DNA of 26,544 bases, from NCBI GenBank assembly GCA_027003085.1, contig JALWYR010000034.1, positions 1-26,544 on the forward strand, in the 5' to 3' direction. Made by a program: the position numbers and the translations under genes. Source of the DNA: Flavobacteriales bacterium. GTDB taxonomy: Bacteria > Bacteroidota > Bacteroidia > Flavobacteriales > Flavobacteriaceae. Below the pieces are notes generated by a model. It saw only the letters and a program-made list of their open reading frames with translations. It did no database searches and was not told the DNA's origin. Numbering within the stretch: position 1 is the stretch's first letter; each line of letters starts with the position of its first letter. Positions 1 through 9,573 of the stretch are shown piece after piece.

Positions 1-75
1 ATGCCATCGCAACCGGTATTAATCACCATCGCTTTGCAATTTGATTTAAGCCGGAGCGGATGTTAGCATTTTTTC

Positions 76-95
76 AAAAAACCAATTGTTTGGTG
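76..95 (-). terminator. weak intrinsic terminator of the T9SS cargo gene
   Basis: On the minus strand, about 27 bases after the stop of the large secreted protein gene, ACCAA and TTGGT form a 5 bp stem with loop ACAA, followed at once by a run of T. The stem is short and AT-rich, so the call is tentative. No other terminator is visible in the first 121 bases. Confidence 0.35.
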
Positions 96-121
96 ATTCG
101 AAAAAACTATCCTCAAAAAAC

Positions 122-3100
122 TTAACGTATGCCCTTCAAAATCTTGATTCCACCTTGGGTTGTAGAAACCTTGAAAATCAAAGGCTGACGGGCAATACCG
201 GTCAAGTCCACGGAAACAACCGAAGCGGATTCGGTTTGGATGTGTCGAATCAAACGGCCGTTGAGGTCATAAACCCGGACTCCGCTAATGTTTTCTCCGC
301 GAATTTTAAAATGCCCCCTGCCATCGGAAAGCAAACGTAATTGGGCGTTGTCTTCAAACGATTCCGCTTTCAACATCACGGGCGAAAAGATAATTTCGAA
401 ACGCCCCGTAAAAGTGCCGGCCGCAGAGCTAAAAGTATAGGCTCCGGTGGTTAAATCGTGCAAGCGGTCGGCCGTGTAGTCGCGCAAATAGATGTGCAGA
501 TTTTGCAAAGCCCCTTCACGTGCATGCAAAGAAATGCTGAATGTTCCCGCATCGGAGGCCTTATAACCCACCGGAACAATGCGCGTGTTTCCGTCCCAGG
601 CGGCCAAGGTGTTGATAGCGAATTTTTGGCCATTCCAAAAACCGAACCACCGGTCGCTGATGGCATGGGCATCGAACAAGCGGTCAGTATCATCGGTGGC
701 GGCGGCATGGAATCCGATGAGAATTTGTCCGAAATGCGAACCGTCGTCTTTGACAAAATCAAACCAAGCCCGGTCGTTGACCAGGCGGTTGACAAAATGG
801 TCGTTCTGCGTGCTACGAAAGGCATTGGAAAAAGTAACATTTCCCGCCGTATTGGCTTCGACCATAAAACCTTGCCCCGCCGCCACATATTGTCCGGCTA
901 CCGGACCGGTGCCCGAACAGGCCGCCGTGGCACCGGCAAGGGTGTAAACGGTGTATCCGCTTTCCTGATGTTGGCCCTGGGCGTTCAATCCGGCACAGTT
1001 GGTCCACAGATAAAGCCCGCCCTGAATGTTGGCATTGGCCTGAACAAACAGGTCGAAATCCAGGGCCGAGGGATAGGGATTGCCCAAAAGGTTCCAGTCA
1101 TCACCATCGGCAGCACCGGTTCCGTTGATATAAATCGGGACTTGAATAGTGCCATTGTTGAACGGGTCGAAATCTTTACTGAAACGGGCACGGACAACTC
1201 CGGGCGTTTGTCCGCTTTGGGCCGAAACGGCAAAACCCTGCCCGGTTACAAAAGCATCTGTGGCTTGCTTTTGAATCCAGCCGCTGTTGGGCGTTACGTT
1301 GGGATTTTGGACGGTGGCATCAAAAGCATAGTAACGCCAAGCGTTGGGCACCACATCGCCCAGGGTAAACGTTGTGGAATTGATCGGCGACGACCAGTAA
1401 ACATAATCGTAGTAATGTTCCAAAGTGTCGGAGGTACGATTAAGCACATAAATACCCCCTCCTTCGATGATTCCGGCATCGTCGGTTTGTACCAAAGCGC
1501 CGTTGTTACGTACTTCCAAATAACCGCGGTTGGTCAAATCATAATTTAGGCGCAAATACCGGTTCTCATCCACAATCAAGGTGTTTCCCTTGCGGTTGGC
1601 CGCCGAGCAAGCATCCAGATCTTCGGTTTTGAGGTGAAGCATATTATCGGCGTACAAAAACTTGTTTTGCAAATCGGCAAGGGCGAGCGTGTCGCCGGCA
1701 AATGTTTTCCAAAGGTTACCATTCCATTGCGCCACACCCTGGCAAATATCGTAGACCACCAGCTCGTAGTCTTCGGTTTCGCCGTCGAATCCTGTTTCAC
1801 AAGCTGAGGGAGCTGAATTATATTTGGCCGAAATACGCATACGCGTTTTACCCAATACGGCATTAGCCGGAACCGTTATGTCCAAAGGTGAAGCGGATGT
1901 GGCTCCGTCGGAAACATTGGAAGCGGAACCCAAATCGTATTCTTCGCCGGCATCGTCAAAGTCGCCGTCGGCATTCCAATCTATCCAGCATTTGGCATAA
2001 ACCGTATAATCGCCGTCGGTATTAACACGTACTGTGAGCGGGTATGTTTGTGCAAGCTTGACCGCTGTACGGATTTGTGCATAGTTATTATAAGGTTCAT
2101 ATTTACCGGAAGCAACATTTATATTACCAAATTGAACGGCGGTAATAGCCGTTGCAAAGCTCATGTTTCCCGCTGCGGAACAATAACTTGTAACCGATGT
2201 AATGCCCGTTGCTTCCTGCACAAGCACATTGTCCAAGGCCATGTCGGAAAGGTAGCTAGAACCTGTTTGTCCGGTAAATCGGATTTGCACACTGCTTTGG
2301 CCGGCATAGGCACTCAAATCCACAATATGTTCGTCCCAACTCTCGCCATGGTCGCCGGAAACACTGAAAATATCCGATGACCATGTGGCTCCGCCGTCAG
2401 TGGAGATTTGAACAGTCAATGTGCCCATATCCGCTCCGCGCATGTGGGTCCAAAAACGCAGTTCGGGCGATTGGAGTCCGGAAAAATCAAACAATGGCGT
2501 TACCACCGATGCGGTCTTATTATCACAGCCCGATGCTTCAAGATAAATATAGCGTCCGTCCCAATCATTGGCATCATAAAAGGGCCCTGTTCCCGACGAA
2601 GGGGTTCCGCCGCTCAGCACATCCCAATCGGCATCATCGCCGCTTTGGTTTTCCCAACAGTCCGACAGGGCTACGCTGCCGTCGGCCGTGCATGAGGTTC
2701 CGGGATTGCTTTCGGCCCAAGTGTTGAAGGTTTCCAAATATGGGAAACCGGAAACCACCGAACAAGCGGTTCGGAAACTCACATTGTCGCCATAGGAAGT
2801 TCCGTCGGTATTGGTGGCATAGGCGCGTACATAATAGGTTGTGCTGGGTGTCAATCCGGTTAAGGTGCCCGTAAAACTTCCCGTTCCGCTACCGGAAGTA
2901 ATATGATTTCCGCTCAGGTCGGGATTGGGCGAAGTGCTCCAACAAAAACCACGTTCGGTAACGGTGGATCCGTTTTCGGAAACCACTTCTCCACTCGCTA
3001 CCGCCGAAGTACTGCCGATGCTTTGCATATTATTGGTAACGACCGTGGGCGGGCCGTTGGTGGTTCCGTTTCCGGTGAGCGCAGGCGTGAGATAGCAAAC

Positions 3101-4987
3101 ATCGGTGTTGTTGTATTCGTAGAGGGCGAAATAGTAGGTGGTTCCGGCGTTCAATCCCGTTACGGTTACGGATGTTCCCGTGCCGTCATAGACCACATAA
3201 TTCCCCGGTCCTATTTCGCTACCCGACCCGAAAGTGGCATTGGCCGTGTAGGATGTTCCGCTTTGCGGGTCGGCATTGACGGCACTTCCTTCGCGGGCCA
3301 CCACCAGCACGGCATCACCATCTCCCCTACTCCACGAGATTGTCAAGCTGTTTCCGGTTTGTCCCGTAACGGCAAACTGCGATGCTTGCGTAGCAGGAGG
3401 CGTACAACTTACCGGAAATTCAAAGGCAACGATGCGCGTTCCATGCGTATTTTGCTTAACATATTCGGTAGTAAACCAAAAGGTTGTTCCGTTGGGATCC
3501 ACCGACATATTGGCATAATCGCCCCAACGCTCGTACTGGGTTTGGGCATATTGGCCGTTTTGCACCAACGTAGGTTGTACATTCAAGACGCCCGAAGCAT
3601 TGGCATTTTCGTCTTGGGTTTGACCGGTGATGTAAATGGACGGATAAGTACTGTTGCCATCCGAAACCGAATAGCCGATAGCGATTTCTTTACGCGCATT
3701 GATGGCAATGGACGGCAACCAAGCCGAGGTTCCGTTCAAATCCACTTCGCCTTGTTGGCGGATGCTCCACCCCGAGCCATTATTTTGCAATTCATACCAA
3801 CGTATAGCACCTTCGGTGGCAGACTGGGCAATGGTGTGGGCCACCACCAGGCGTTGGTCGCCGTTGAAGTTACGGTAGTTGGCCCGGTACATCAACACGG
3901 TGGAAACGGCATCCAGTTTTTGGGTTGTGCCGGGCTGGGGAATATTTTGCCAGTCATTGGAAAAATTTCCGGTAAATGAAGGGATATTTATGGTTTGTGT
4001 TCGTTGAAACGTAGAATTGGCCGGTGTTTGCCAATCCACGTCCAATTCATAGATCCAAAGTTGGTCGGCGGGATTGCTTTGGTCGTCGTCCACCACGGTG
4101 ATAAATTGGCCCGGAGTTCCTGCCGGAGCCCAAGCTCCGTCGTTATCCAATGGCATAATAGCGTGGAATCCGTCGAAGGTGGAAGGACGGTTGGGATTAT
4201 CAAAACCAATCATGGCGGGATTGGGGTCTCCTTGAATCATTTTGCTGCGTTCGAACACATACACATCGTTCCCGCTCGATGTATTGGTGGCCATATAATA
4301 GCCGTCTTGCCAAATGCCGAATTTCATGTAGTCGGGCATATCGTCCACATCATAGCTCCACGACCACCATGCGCCCGTAGGATCGGCGGTTTGCGAAACG
4401 GCGATAAGCATGTAATCATTGCTTCCGTTTACCGAAAATTCGGCATAAAACCATTTTTGGGCCTGTTCGTCCCACAGCACAATCGGATCTCCGTCATTGT
4501 AGCCCGCACCGGGCAAGCTACTGTCGAAAATGGTATTCAAATCCGAAGGGCCTGCCAAAATATTTCCGTTTTTATCATAAATGGCATAGGTCACATTTAC
4601 CGTTTGAAAATAATAATTGTCATTGACCGAACCATTGGCATCGGGCGGAAAGGCTCCCGTGTTTTGGCCCTCAAAATTTTGCAAAATCGTAGGTTGAACG
4701 GTTGCCAGGTTACGGGTCGGGCGATGTGCTTGGTTACCGTATATCCGGCTAAAATCAGGTAGCGGTAAATCATTCCTAATTTCCCGTTCCTTATGACTGT
4801 TTAAATAAAACTCTTCGTTCTGGAAAGAGAAATCGGTAACCACAGGCCTGTCGCGTAACGAAGATATCTCTTGGAAGCCCAAGGGATATTTTATCGTTTT
4901 CGGGTGAACCACTCTATTATTTTGGGCAAGAAAAATTTGCGGAATAAGCAATAGTATCAAGAGCCAAATTTTTCGTTGTGTTCCCAT
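122..4987 (-). CDS. large secreted multidomain protein with T9SS type A sorting domain
   Basis: This 1621-residue protein is probably exported by Sec and then delivered to the cell surface or medium by the type IX secretion system. A signal peptide covers about residues 1-21 (hydrophobic LLILLLIPQIFLA, then Q). Residues ~100-520 form an unassigned beta-rich region. Two fibronectin type III-like repeats follow (~527-640 and ~644-740), then a MAM/jelly-roll-like module (~741-925; W/D-rich, ending in MALDNVLV). Next is a GEVED domain (~931-1075, with CWIDWNADGDFDDAGEEY). Residues ~1080-1535 are typical of Bacteroidota surface proteins, and a C-terminal T9SS domain (~1540-1621, VRVYDLNGRLIR) ends in basic IR. 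There is no catalytic motif I can name, so an adhesin or matrix role is inference. It has its own promoter-like sequence upstream and is probably monocistronic. The long plus-strand frames opposite it are shadows. Confidence 0.9.
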   Translation of the reverse strand: MGTQRKIWLLILLLIPQIFLAQNNRVVHPKTIKYPLGFQEISSLRDRPVVTDFSFQNEEFYLNSHKEREIRNDLPLPDFSRIYGNQAHRPTRNLATVQPTILQNFEGQNTGAFPPDANGSVNDNYYFQTVNVTYAIYDKNGNILAGPSDLNTIFDSSLPGAGYNDGDPIVLWDEQAQKWFYAEFSVNGSNDYMLIAVSQTADPTGAWWSWSYDVDDMPDYMKFGIWQDGYYMATNTSSGNDVYVFERSKMIQGDPNPAMIGFDNPNRPSTFDGFHAIMPLDNDGAWAPAGTPGQFITVVDDDQSNPADQLWIYELDVDWQTPANSTFQRTQTINIPSFTGNFSNDWQNIPQPGTTQKLDAVSTVLMYRANYRNFNGDQRLVVAHTIAQSATEGAIRWYELQNNGSGWSIRQQGEVDLNGTSAWLPSIAINARKEIAIGYSVSDGNSTYPSIYITGQTQDENANASGVLNVQPTLVQNGQYAQTQYERWGDYANMSVDPNGTTFWFTTEYVKQNTHGTRIVAFEFPVSCTPPATQASQFAVTGQTGNSLTISWSRGDGDAVLVVAREGSAVNADPQSGTSYTANATFGSGSEIGPGNYVVYDGTGTSVTVTGLNAGTTYYFALYEYNNTDVCYLTPALTGNGTTNGPPTVVTNNMQSIGSTSAVASGEVVSENGSTVTERGFCWSTSPNPDLSGNHITSGSGTGSFTGTLTGLTPSTTYYVRAYATNTDGTSYGDNVSFRTACSVVSGFPYLETFNTWAESNPGTSCTADGSVALSDCWENQSGDDADWDVLSGGTPSSGTGPFYDANDWDGRYIYLEASGCDNKTASVVTPLFDFSGLQSPELRFWTHMRGADMGTLTVQISTDGGATWSSDIFSVSGDHGESWDEHIVDLSAYAGQSSVQIRFTGQTGSSYLSDMALDNVLVQEATGITSVTSYCSAAGNMSFATAITAVQFGNINVASGKYEPYNNYAQIRTAVKLAQTYPLTVRVNTDGDYTVYAKCWIDWNADGDFDDAGEEYDLGSASNVSDGATSASPLDITVPANAVLGKTRMRISAKYNSAPSACETGFDGETEDYELVVYDICQGVAQWNGNLWKTFAGDTLALADLQNKFLYADNMLHLKTEDLDACSAANRKGNTLIVDENRYLRLNYDLTNRGYLEVRNNGALVQTDDAGIIEGGGIYVLNRTSDTLEHYYDYVYWSSPINSTTFTLGDVVPNAWRYYAFDATVQNPNVTPNSGWIQKQATDAFVTGQGFAVSAQSGQTPGVVRARFSKDFDPFNNGTIQVPIYINGTGAADGDDWNLLGNPYPSALDFDLFVQANANIQGGLYLWTNCAGLNAQGQHQESGYTVYTLAGATAACSGTGPVAGQYVAAGQGFMVEANTAGNVTFSNAFRSTQNDHFVNRLVNDRAWFDFVKDDGSHFGQILIGFHAAATDDTDRLFDAHAISDRWFGFWNGQKFAINTLAAWDGNTRIVPVGYKASDAGTFSISLHAREGALQNLHIYLRDYTADRLHDLTTGAYTFSSAAGTFTGRFEIIFSPVMLKAESFEDNAQLRLLSDGRGHFKIRGENISGVRVYDLNGRLIRHIQTESASVVSVDLTGIARQPLIFKVSTTQGGIKILKGIR

Positions 4988-5006
4988 TTCAGAATAATTT
5001 TAGGCA

Positions 5007-5041
5007 CAAATATATTATCCGTTTTTTTAAAAAAATCACAA
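5007..5041 (-). promoter_or_regulatory. Bacteroidota-type promoter for the T9SS cargo gene
   Basis: On the minus strand TATATTTG (5007-5014) matches the Bacteroidota -7 box TAnnTTTG. A TTG lies 24 bases upstream (5039-5041), slightly farther than the usual ~19-21. The box is 19 bases from the ATG, so the 5' leader would be short. The ~135-base gap it sits in is AT-rich and holds nothing else recognisable. Confidence 0.5.
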
Positions 5042-5124
5042 TTAATAGATGTTTAACCGGATTTTAAAAATAAATTTTAATATTTTCCGATTTGAAAATA
5101 AGCAAATAACCGAAAAATGAGGTA

Positions 5125-6123
5125 TTAATGAACCGAGTCCGGTACAAATCGGAGGACATGCGGATAAAGCTTGTATAAGTTTACAAATTCACGGGAATAG
5201 TCTTGCGAAAAATGGAATATTCGGGGGAATACTGCTAATATATCTCGTGTTTGTTTAAGGGACGGGGGAGGTTCCTGGGTGCTTAATTGATTCATTATCA
5301 ATTGGAATTTAACAAATTCGGCGTTCACCGTATCTTTGATTATTGCATCCACCTTCCGGGCTATCGATATGCAATCTTCGGGTGTTAGTGAATCCCTTAA
5401 ATGCAGATGGCGATACATATACTTGTATAAATATGACGAAAGAAAATACTGGATGGGATGGTAGGTTTCATCCAGTGAAAATTCAAATGGAAATCTATAT
5501 ACAATGGTATCTTCGGGATGAACGGTATTGTAGCCTTCAAGCAAGAAAAAATCGGGAAAATATATCGAATAATTCAGTACTTTTTCCTCTTTGGGTGTAA
5601 ACGCATAGTCGTCGGGAAGCTTGGCCAAGTATTTCTGTATTTCATTTTGTTTACTCAGATCATATTGATTGATATAACTTAAAAGCATCTCTTTATCGGT
5701 GCGGTACACCAGATTGGTAAGCATACCTATTTCGTTGGCACTGATGAGAGATAGGTTGAGCAGCAGGTTATTAAAGCCGGCTCCTTTCCCTGAAAACTGC
5801 ATAGAGTGGTCAAAGGACATCATGTTGGTATAAACCAGTAAGCTATCACCCGGCCGGAGATAACACATATTGATTTGATCGCCATGGTGAAAAAAATACA
5901 TATCGGCCGAATCTATCTTTATCTTATGGCCGAAACGACCATATTCATCCAAGCGGAACGTATCGATATGTCCGGCAGGTATGTAGTTTCGATACAATAG
6001 AACATATTGATCCACAGGGTTTTTGATCATACCGCCAAAATAGGCCTCCCTTGGTGGCTCTTTGGAGCAAGCGCCAAGGAAAGCCAGTAATAGGATCCCA
6101 AAAATATTTCGCCTACCTAACAC
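5125..6123 (-). CDS. lipoprotein with DUF4369-like N-terminal region, no thioredoxin domain
   Basis: The first ATG in frame (6186) gives 353 residues with a poor leader, deep inside the preceding transporter gene. A GTG at 6121-6123 gives 332 residues beginning with a textbook lipoprotein signal (MLGRRNIFGILLLAFLGAC, acceptor Cys19), so I choose it; it overlaps the transporter stop by 11 bases. Residues ~25-120 (GGMIKNPVDQYVLLYRN, LRPGDSLLVY, FSGKGAGFNN) resemble the DUF4369-like part that precedes thioredoxin in Bacteroidota TlpA-type lipoproteins. Here the protein stops after a helical segment, where the thioredoxin fold would start, and no CxxC is present. It is likely membrane-anchored at the cell envelope and cotranscribed with the peptide transporters. 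Its function is unknown. Confidence 0.75.
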   Translation of the reverse strand: MLGRRNIFGILLLAFLGACSKEPPREAYFGGMIKNPVDQYVLLYRNYIPAGHIDTFRLDEYGRFGHKIKIDSADMYFFHHGDQINMCYLRPGDSLLVYTNMMSFDHSMQFSGKGAGFNNLLLNLSLISANEIGMLTNLVYRTDKEMLLSYINQYDLSKQNEIQKYLAKLPDDYAFTPKEEKVLNYSIYFPDFFLLEGYNTVHPEDTIVYRFPFEFSLDETYHPIQYFLSSYLYKYMYRHLHLRDSLTPEDCISIARKVDAIIKDTVNAEFVKFQLIMNQLSTQEPPPSLKQTRDILAVFPRIFHFSQDYSREFVNLYKLYPHVLRFVPDSVH

Positions 6124-7675
6124 GTTCTTTTGCCGTTTTACCGATAGTTTTATTATAGATGAATAACCCGATAAAGGTTGCCGCACCCACTCCGGCCATT
6201 ACCCACCAAATTTGATTGGGATGATAGGTATTCCAAAGAATTTCTTGCAAGTGCGAAGGCGCCATGTTTAATTTTTCGGCCGCCTGGGCAAAAACTTCCT
6301 CACGTTTTATTCCGGCTTTCAAGTTCTTGATTATAACACCGTTTTTATCCATCAATTGGATACCTTCATGGGTATAGGTTACCAATTTTTCGGTGTATTT
6401 GGCCTTGGCATCGGATCCCGTGTCCAGGATTTGAATGCCTTTGTCTTTGATATAGCGGAACAAAAGCGTCAATTTATCGGCTTTGTTCTGGTAAAGGTTG
6501 CCCGAAATAAAATCCGTCAGATAGTTGGCAAAGGCAATAGGAAGGAAATAGGTTCCCATATACAACGCTTCCTTTCCTTTGGGCGAAATTTGGGCGATAT
6601 AATCCGAAAATTTCGGGTTCGATGTCATCTCTCCCAAAGCGAAAATAAGAATACCCAGCACCGTGTAGAACGGATTGTCGGAGTAAAACGAAAGTCCGAT
6701 ACCGATGATGGTAATAAAAATACCGGTCATCATGGCATTGATGGGCTTCCATTTTAGTATCAAATACGAAACGGCAATTTGAAATACCACAATAAAGAAG
6801 GCATCCAAATTAACGATTTGTTCGGGATTGATACCACCGTGTTTGTTCTTAAAAATATTGGCAAAAGCAGGCCATATACCGTGTAACCATTGGTAGAAAT
6901 CCTGCGTTCGTACCCAATCGTCGATAAAGTTGGGCAAGGTATAAAACAATTGATTGAACATCACCCAAAAGCCCACCATAATAGCCAGCAAAATCGTCAG
7001 CCGCATATCCGACAGGGCTTCCAATATATTGTTTACCGACCGCTTGATGGTTTCCACGGCCGATTCTTCGATTTTTTCGCGACCGGGTTCTTTGAAAAAC
7101 ATCAATACCAACAAATTAACCAAAATGGCCACGGACGATGATATGAAAACAATATCCCACCCGAAATTATTACGGAGCAATCCCACCAACAGCGGCCCGA
7201 AAAATCCGCCGATGTTCACCATCATATAGAACAACCCGAACCCGAAGGACGAATTCCGCTCATCGGTTGTTTTGGTTACAATGGCCGATGCCACGGGCTT
7301 AAACATCGCGGCACCCAAAGCCACATAAAGGAACATGGCAAACACGGCCGCATAACTTGTTACCTCCCCCATCATAAAATAACCCGATGCCAGAATACCG
7401 AAAGCAATAGCCAAAGTGGCCTTATAGCCGATTTTGTCGGCAATGGCTCCGGTAAAAATGGGCAGGAAATACAAAATAGCTGTAACGATAGTCATTATTC
7501 TACTACGCTGCACCGACGAAAAGCCCAATTGATTGGTCAAATACAACCCCAGCACGGCAAACAATCCGTACCAAGCATAACGTTCCAAAAGCTCGAAAAT
7601 ACTGGCAAACCAATAGGGCTTGGGGAACGATTTGAACAATTCCACCAAGCTCATTTTTTTATTCTCCGTTTCCAT
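6113..7675 (-). CDS. POT/PTR2-family proton-coupled oligopeptide transporter, divergent, with large C-terminal insertion
   Basis: A 520-residue inner-membrane major-facilitator protein with many hydrophobic helices. The POT proton-coupling motif ExxER is kept near the start of helix 1 as ELLERYAWYG (residues 28-37), and the second conserved region includes MFKPVAS and GFGLFYMMVNIGGFFGP (~124-160). It differs from the neighbouring paralogue by a hydrophilic stretch of ~90 residues (~395-487) before the last helix. It lies 24 bases downstream of the first transporter gene, in a probable operon with the dipeptidyl peptidase, and would import di- or tripeptides. A TAAATTTG sequence (7683-7690, minus) in the gap could be an internal -7 box but has no TTG partner. 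A second ATG seven codons in (7654) is a possible alternative start. Confidence 0.88.
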   Translation of the reverse strand: METENKKMSLVELFKSFPKPYWFASIFELLERYAWYGLFAVLGLYLTNQLGFSSVQRSRIMTIVTAILYFLPIFTGAIADKIGYKATLAIAFGILASGYFMMGEVTSYAAVFAMFLYVALGAAMFKPVASAIVTKTTDERNSSFGFGLFYMMVNIGGFFGPLLVGLLRNNFGWDIVFISSSVAILVNLLVLMFFKEPGREKIEESAVETIKRSVNNILEALSDMRLTILLAIMVGFWVMFNQLFYTLPNFIDDWVRTQDFYQWLHGIWPAFANIFKNKHGGINPEQIVNLDAFFIVVFQIAVSYLILKWKPINAMMTGIFITIIGIGLSFYSDNPFYTVLGILIFALGEMTSNPKFSDYIAQISPKGKEALYMGTYFLPIAFANYLTDFISGNLYQNKADKLTLLFRYIKDKGIQILDTGSDAKAKYTEKLVTYTHEGIQLMDKNGVIIKNLKAGIKREEVFAQAAEKLNMAPSHLQEILWNTYHPNQIWWVMAGVGAATFIGLFIYNKTIGKTAKERVR

Positions 7676-7699
7676 AATTTCTCAAATTTAAATTTATTA

Positions 7700-9568
7700 T
7701 TAATGAATCCCCTTCATCGCACGGTTCAGTAGCGGCGAAAGCACCAAAAGCAAGCCTGCCGTAACCAGCATCATTACCATAATAAATGGGTACAAACCGA
7801 TATCCCAACCGCTTTTATGTACAAACTCCATAAAAGATTCCAGCATGCCGGCCACATAGTTTCCGGCGGCAAAACTGGCCATCCACAGGCCCATCACCAC
7901 CGACACCATTTTGGGATTGGCCAATTTGGTAATCATCGACAGGCCAATGGGCGAAAGCATAAGCTCGCCCAAGGTCAAAATCAAATAAACCATAACAAGC
8001 CAAAGCGGCGAAACCACTCCCACTTTATCGGCCCTGTTTGCAGCCATGCTCATGATGTAGAACGCCAAAGCGCCGAGCAATAATCCCAGCACGAATTTGA
8101 TAGTGGTTCGCGGATTCAATTTCATGGCATCCAATTTGAGCCACATTACCGAATAAATCGGTGCAAATATCAAAATAGCAAACGGGTTAATATTTTGGAA
8201 CCACGAAGCCGGAATCTCCATTCCCGGTGCCAAGGCCGACCACAGGGCAAAAATACCGAACAGCAAAACACCGGCCAACCCCAACTTACCCAAGGGTCGC
8301 ACACGCTGCTTGGCGTCCTCGCTGTCGGAATATATGCTCACATAAGTTTTTATCAACCAAAGCAAAAGAAAAATACCCGCAAGAATGCCCCACCATTTGG
8401 TCTCCACATTTTTGATAAATCCGGGCGCCCAAATGGGATCTAAATGCCGGTCGGTTTTATTCTTGGCAAAAAGGTTCATCGTTCCACCGGCTTGTTCAAA
8501 CCCGGCCCAGAACGTAATATTGAAAATGGCCAAAGTGATGATCACACCCATACGGCTCCAATCCGCCTTGGGTGAAAGCAGTAACAATACCAAGGTAACC
8601 AGAACCAACAGGGCCACAAAAGCCATAAAAGGCAATAAATATTTTTCGGGCAAATACCACGAAGCAATAAAAAATAGTAGAACTACCACCCCATAGGGAA
8701 TGAATTTTTTGGTCCAATCATCTCCGTCAATGCCTTTGATAATAACAAATCCCAACCCCAAAGCCAAAGCCAAAAATCCGATACGCATAATCCATTGTGT
8801 GGCCAATTCCGGCAGTATGTTCCAACCGAAAATCAACAAAATGGTGCCTCCGGCCAAGGCCAAGGCGTAAACAAATATTTGCATCCAATCGCGTCCGTCC
8901 AAGCGCTTAGCGCCCGTAACGCCGGGCGGAAGACCTTTGTCTTCGAGCGTATTTTCATGAAAATACAACCACAACACGCCCAAAATCATACCCACACCGG
9001 CCGAAAAATAACCCCAGCCCCAAAAAACTTTTTCGCCCAAATAGCCGGCAATAAAGGGCCCGAGAATCGCCCCAAGGTTGATTCCCATATAAAAAATGTT
9101 GAAAGCCGAATCCTTGCGCGGATCGTTGTCGTCGTAGAAATCTCCTACAATAGTGGAAATATTGGGCTTGAAAAATCCGTTACCGATAATCAAAATACCC
9201 AATCCCAAATTAAATATCGTATACCGTAAATGCTCATCCCAGCCGAATTTATGTCCGAAAGCACTCAGGGCCAACATAAACTGGCCCATGGCCATCACCA
9301 ATCCGCCGATGTAAACGGTCTTGCGTTTGCCCAAAAACTTGTCGGCCACCCAACCGCCCAAAATAGGCGTCAAATAAACCAATCCGGTAAAAATGGCATA
9401 AATGGCCAAGGCGTCTTTACGTTCAAGTCCAAAGCCCCCTCTGACCAATTCGGCCGAAAGGTAAAGCACCAACAGTGCGCGCATGCCGTAGTAGGAAAAC
9501 CGTTCCCACATCTCGGTCGTAAACAATGTATAAAGTGCCTTGGGATGTTGTTGCTTGATTTTGCTCAT
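7700..9568 (-). CDS. POT/PTR2-family di/tripeptide:proton symporter
   Basis: A 622-residue inner-membrane transporter with the classic POT signature TEMWERFSYYGMRALL (residues ~18-33: E19, E22, R23 of ExxER) and the second PTR2 signature, FFKPNIS followed by FNIFYMGINLGAILGP. Hydrophobic segments fit the ~14 helices typical of bacterial POT carriers. The family couples uptake of small peptides to proton influx. It begins only 5 bases after the stop of the dipeptidyl peptidase IV gene, implying cotranscription and translational coupling. Peptides cut off by the exported peptidase are the obvious substrate. Substrate range cannot be read from sequence. Confidence 0.95.
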   Translation of the reverse strand: MSKIKQQHPKALYTLFTTEMWERFSYYGMRALLVLYLSAELVRGGFGLERKDALAIYAIFTGLVYLTPILGGWVADKFLGKRKTVYIGGLVMAMGQFMLALSAFGHKFGWDEHLRYTIFNLGLGILIIGNGFFKPNISTIVGDFYDDNDPRKDSAFNIFYMGINLGAILGPFIAGYLGEKVFWGWGYFSAGVGMILGVLWLYFHENTLEDKGLPPGVTGAKRLDGRDWMQIFVYALALAGGTILLIFGWNILPELATQWIMRIGFLALALGLGFVIIKGIDGDDWTKKFIPYGVVVLLFFIASWYLPEKYLLPFMAFVALLVLVTLVLLLLSPKADWSRMGVIITLAIFNITFWAGFEQAGGTMNLFAKNKTDRHLDPIWAPGFIKNVETKWWGILAGIFLLLWLIKTYVSIYSDSEDAKQRVRPLGKLGLAGVLLFGIFALWSALAPGMEIPASWFQNINPFAILIFAPIYSVMWLKLDAMKLNPRTTIKFVLGLLLGALAFYIMSMAANRADKVGVVSPLWLVMVYLILTLGELMLSPIGLSMITKLANPKMVSVVMGLWMASFAAGNYVAGMLESFMEFVHKSGWDIGLYPFIMVMMLVTAGLLLVLSPLLNRAMKGIH

Positions 9569-9573
9569 GATAT

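Noticed and set aside
1..29. Possible start of a minus-strand gene running off the left edge (ATG at 27-29)
   Set aside because: Only nine codons lie inside the window and no promoter or family pattern is visible.
458..1549. Long plus-strand open frame of 363 codons (and others such as 2903-3979) opposite the T9SS cargo gene
   Set aside because: They mirror a protein with clear domains and a signal peptide on the other strand, and their products have no recognisable motif. They are antisense shadows produced by codon bias.
7683..7690. TAAATTTG as an internal promoter between the two POT genes
   Set aside because: No TTG partner, and the predicted transcript start would fall at the ATG. Cotranscription explains the gene spacing better.
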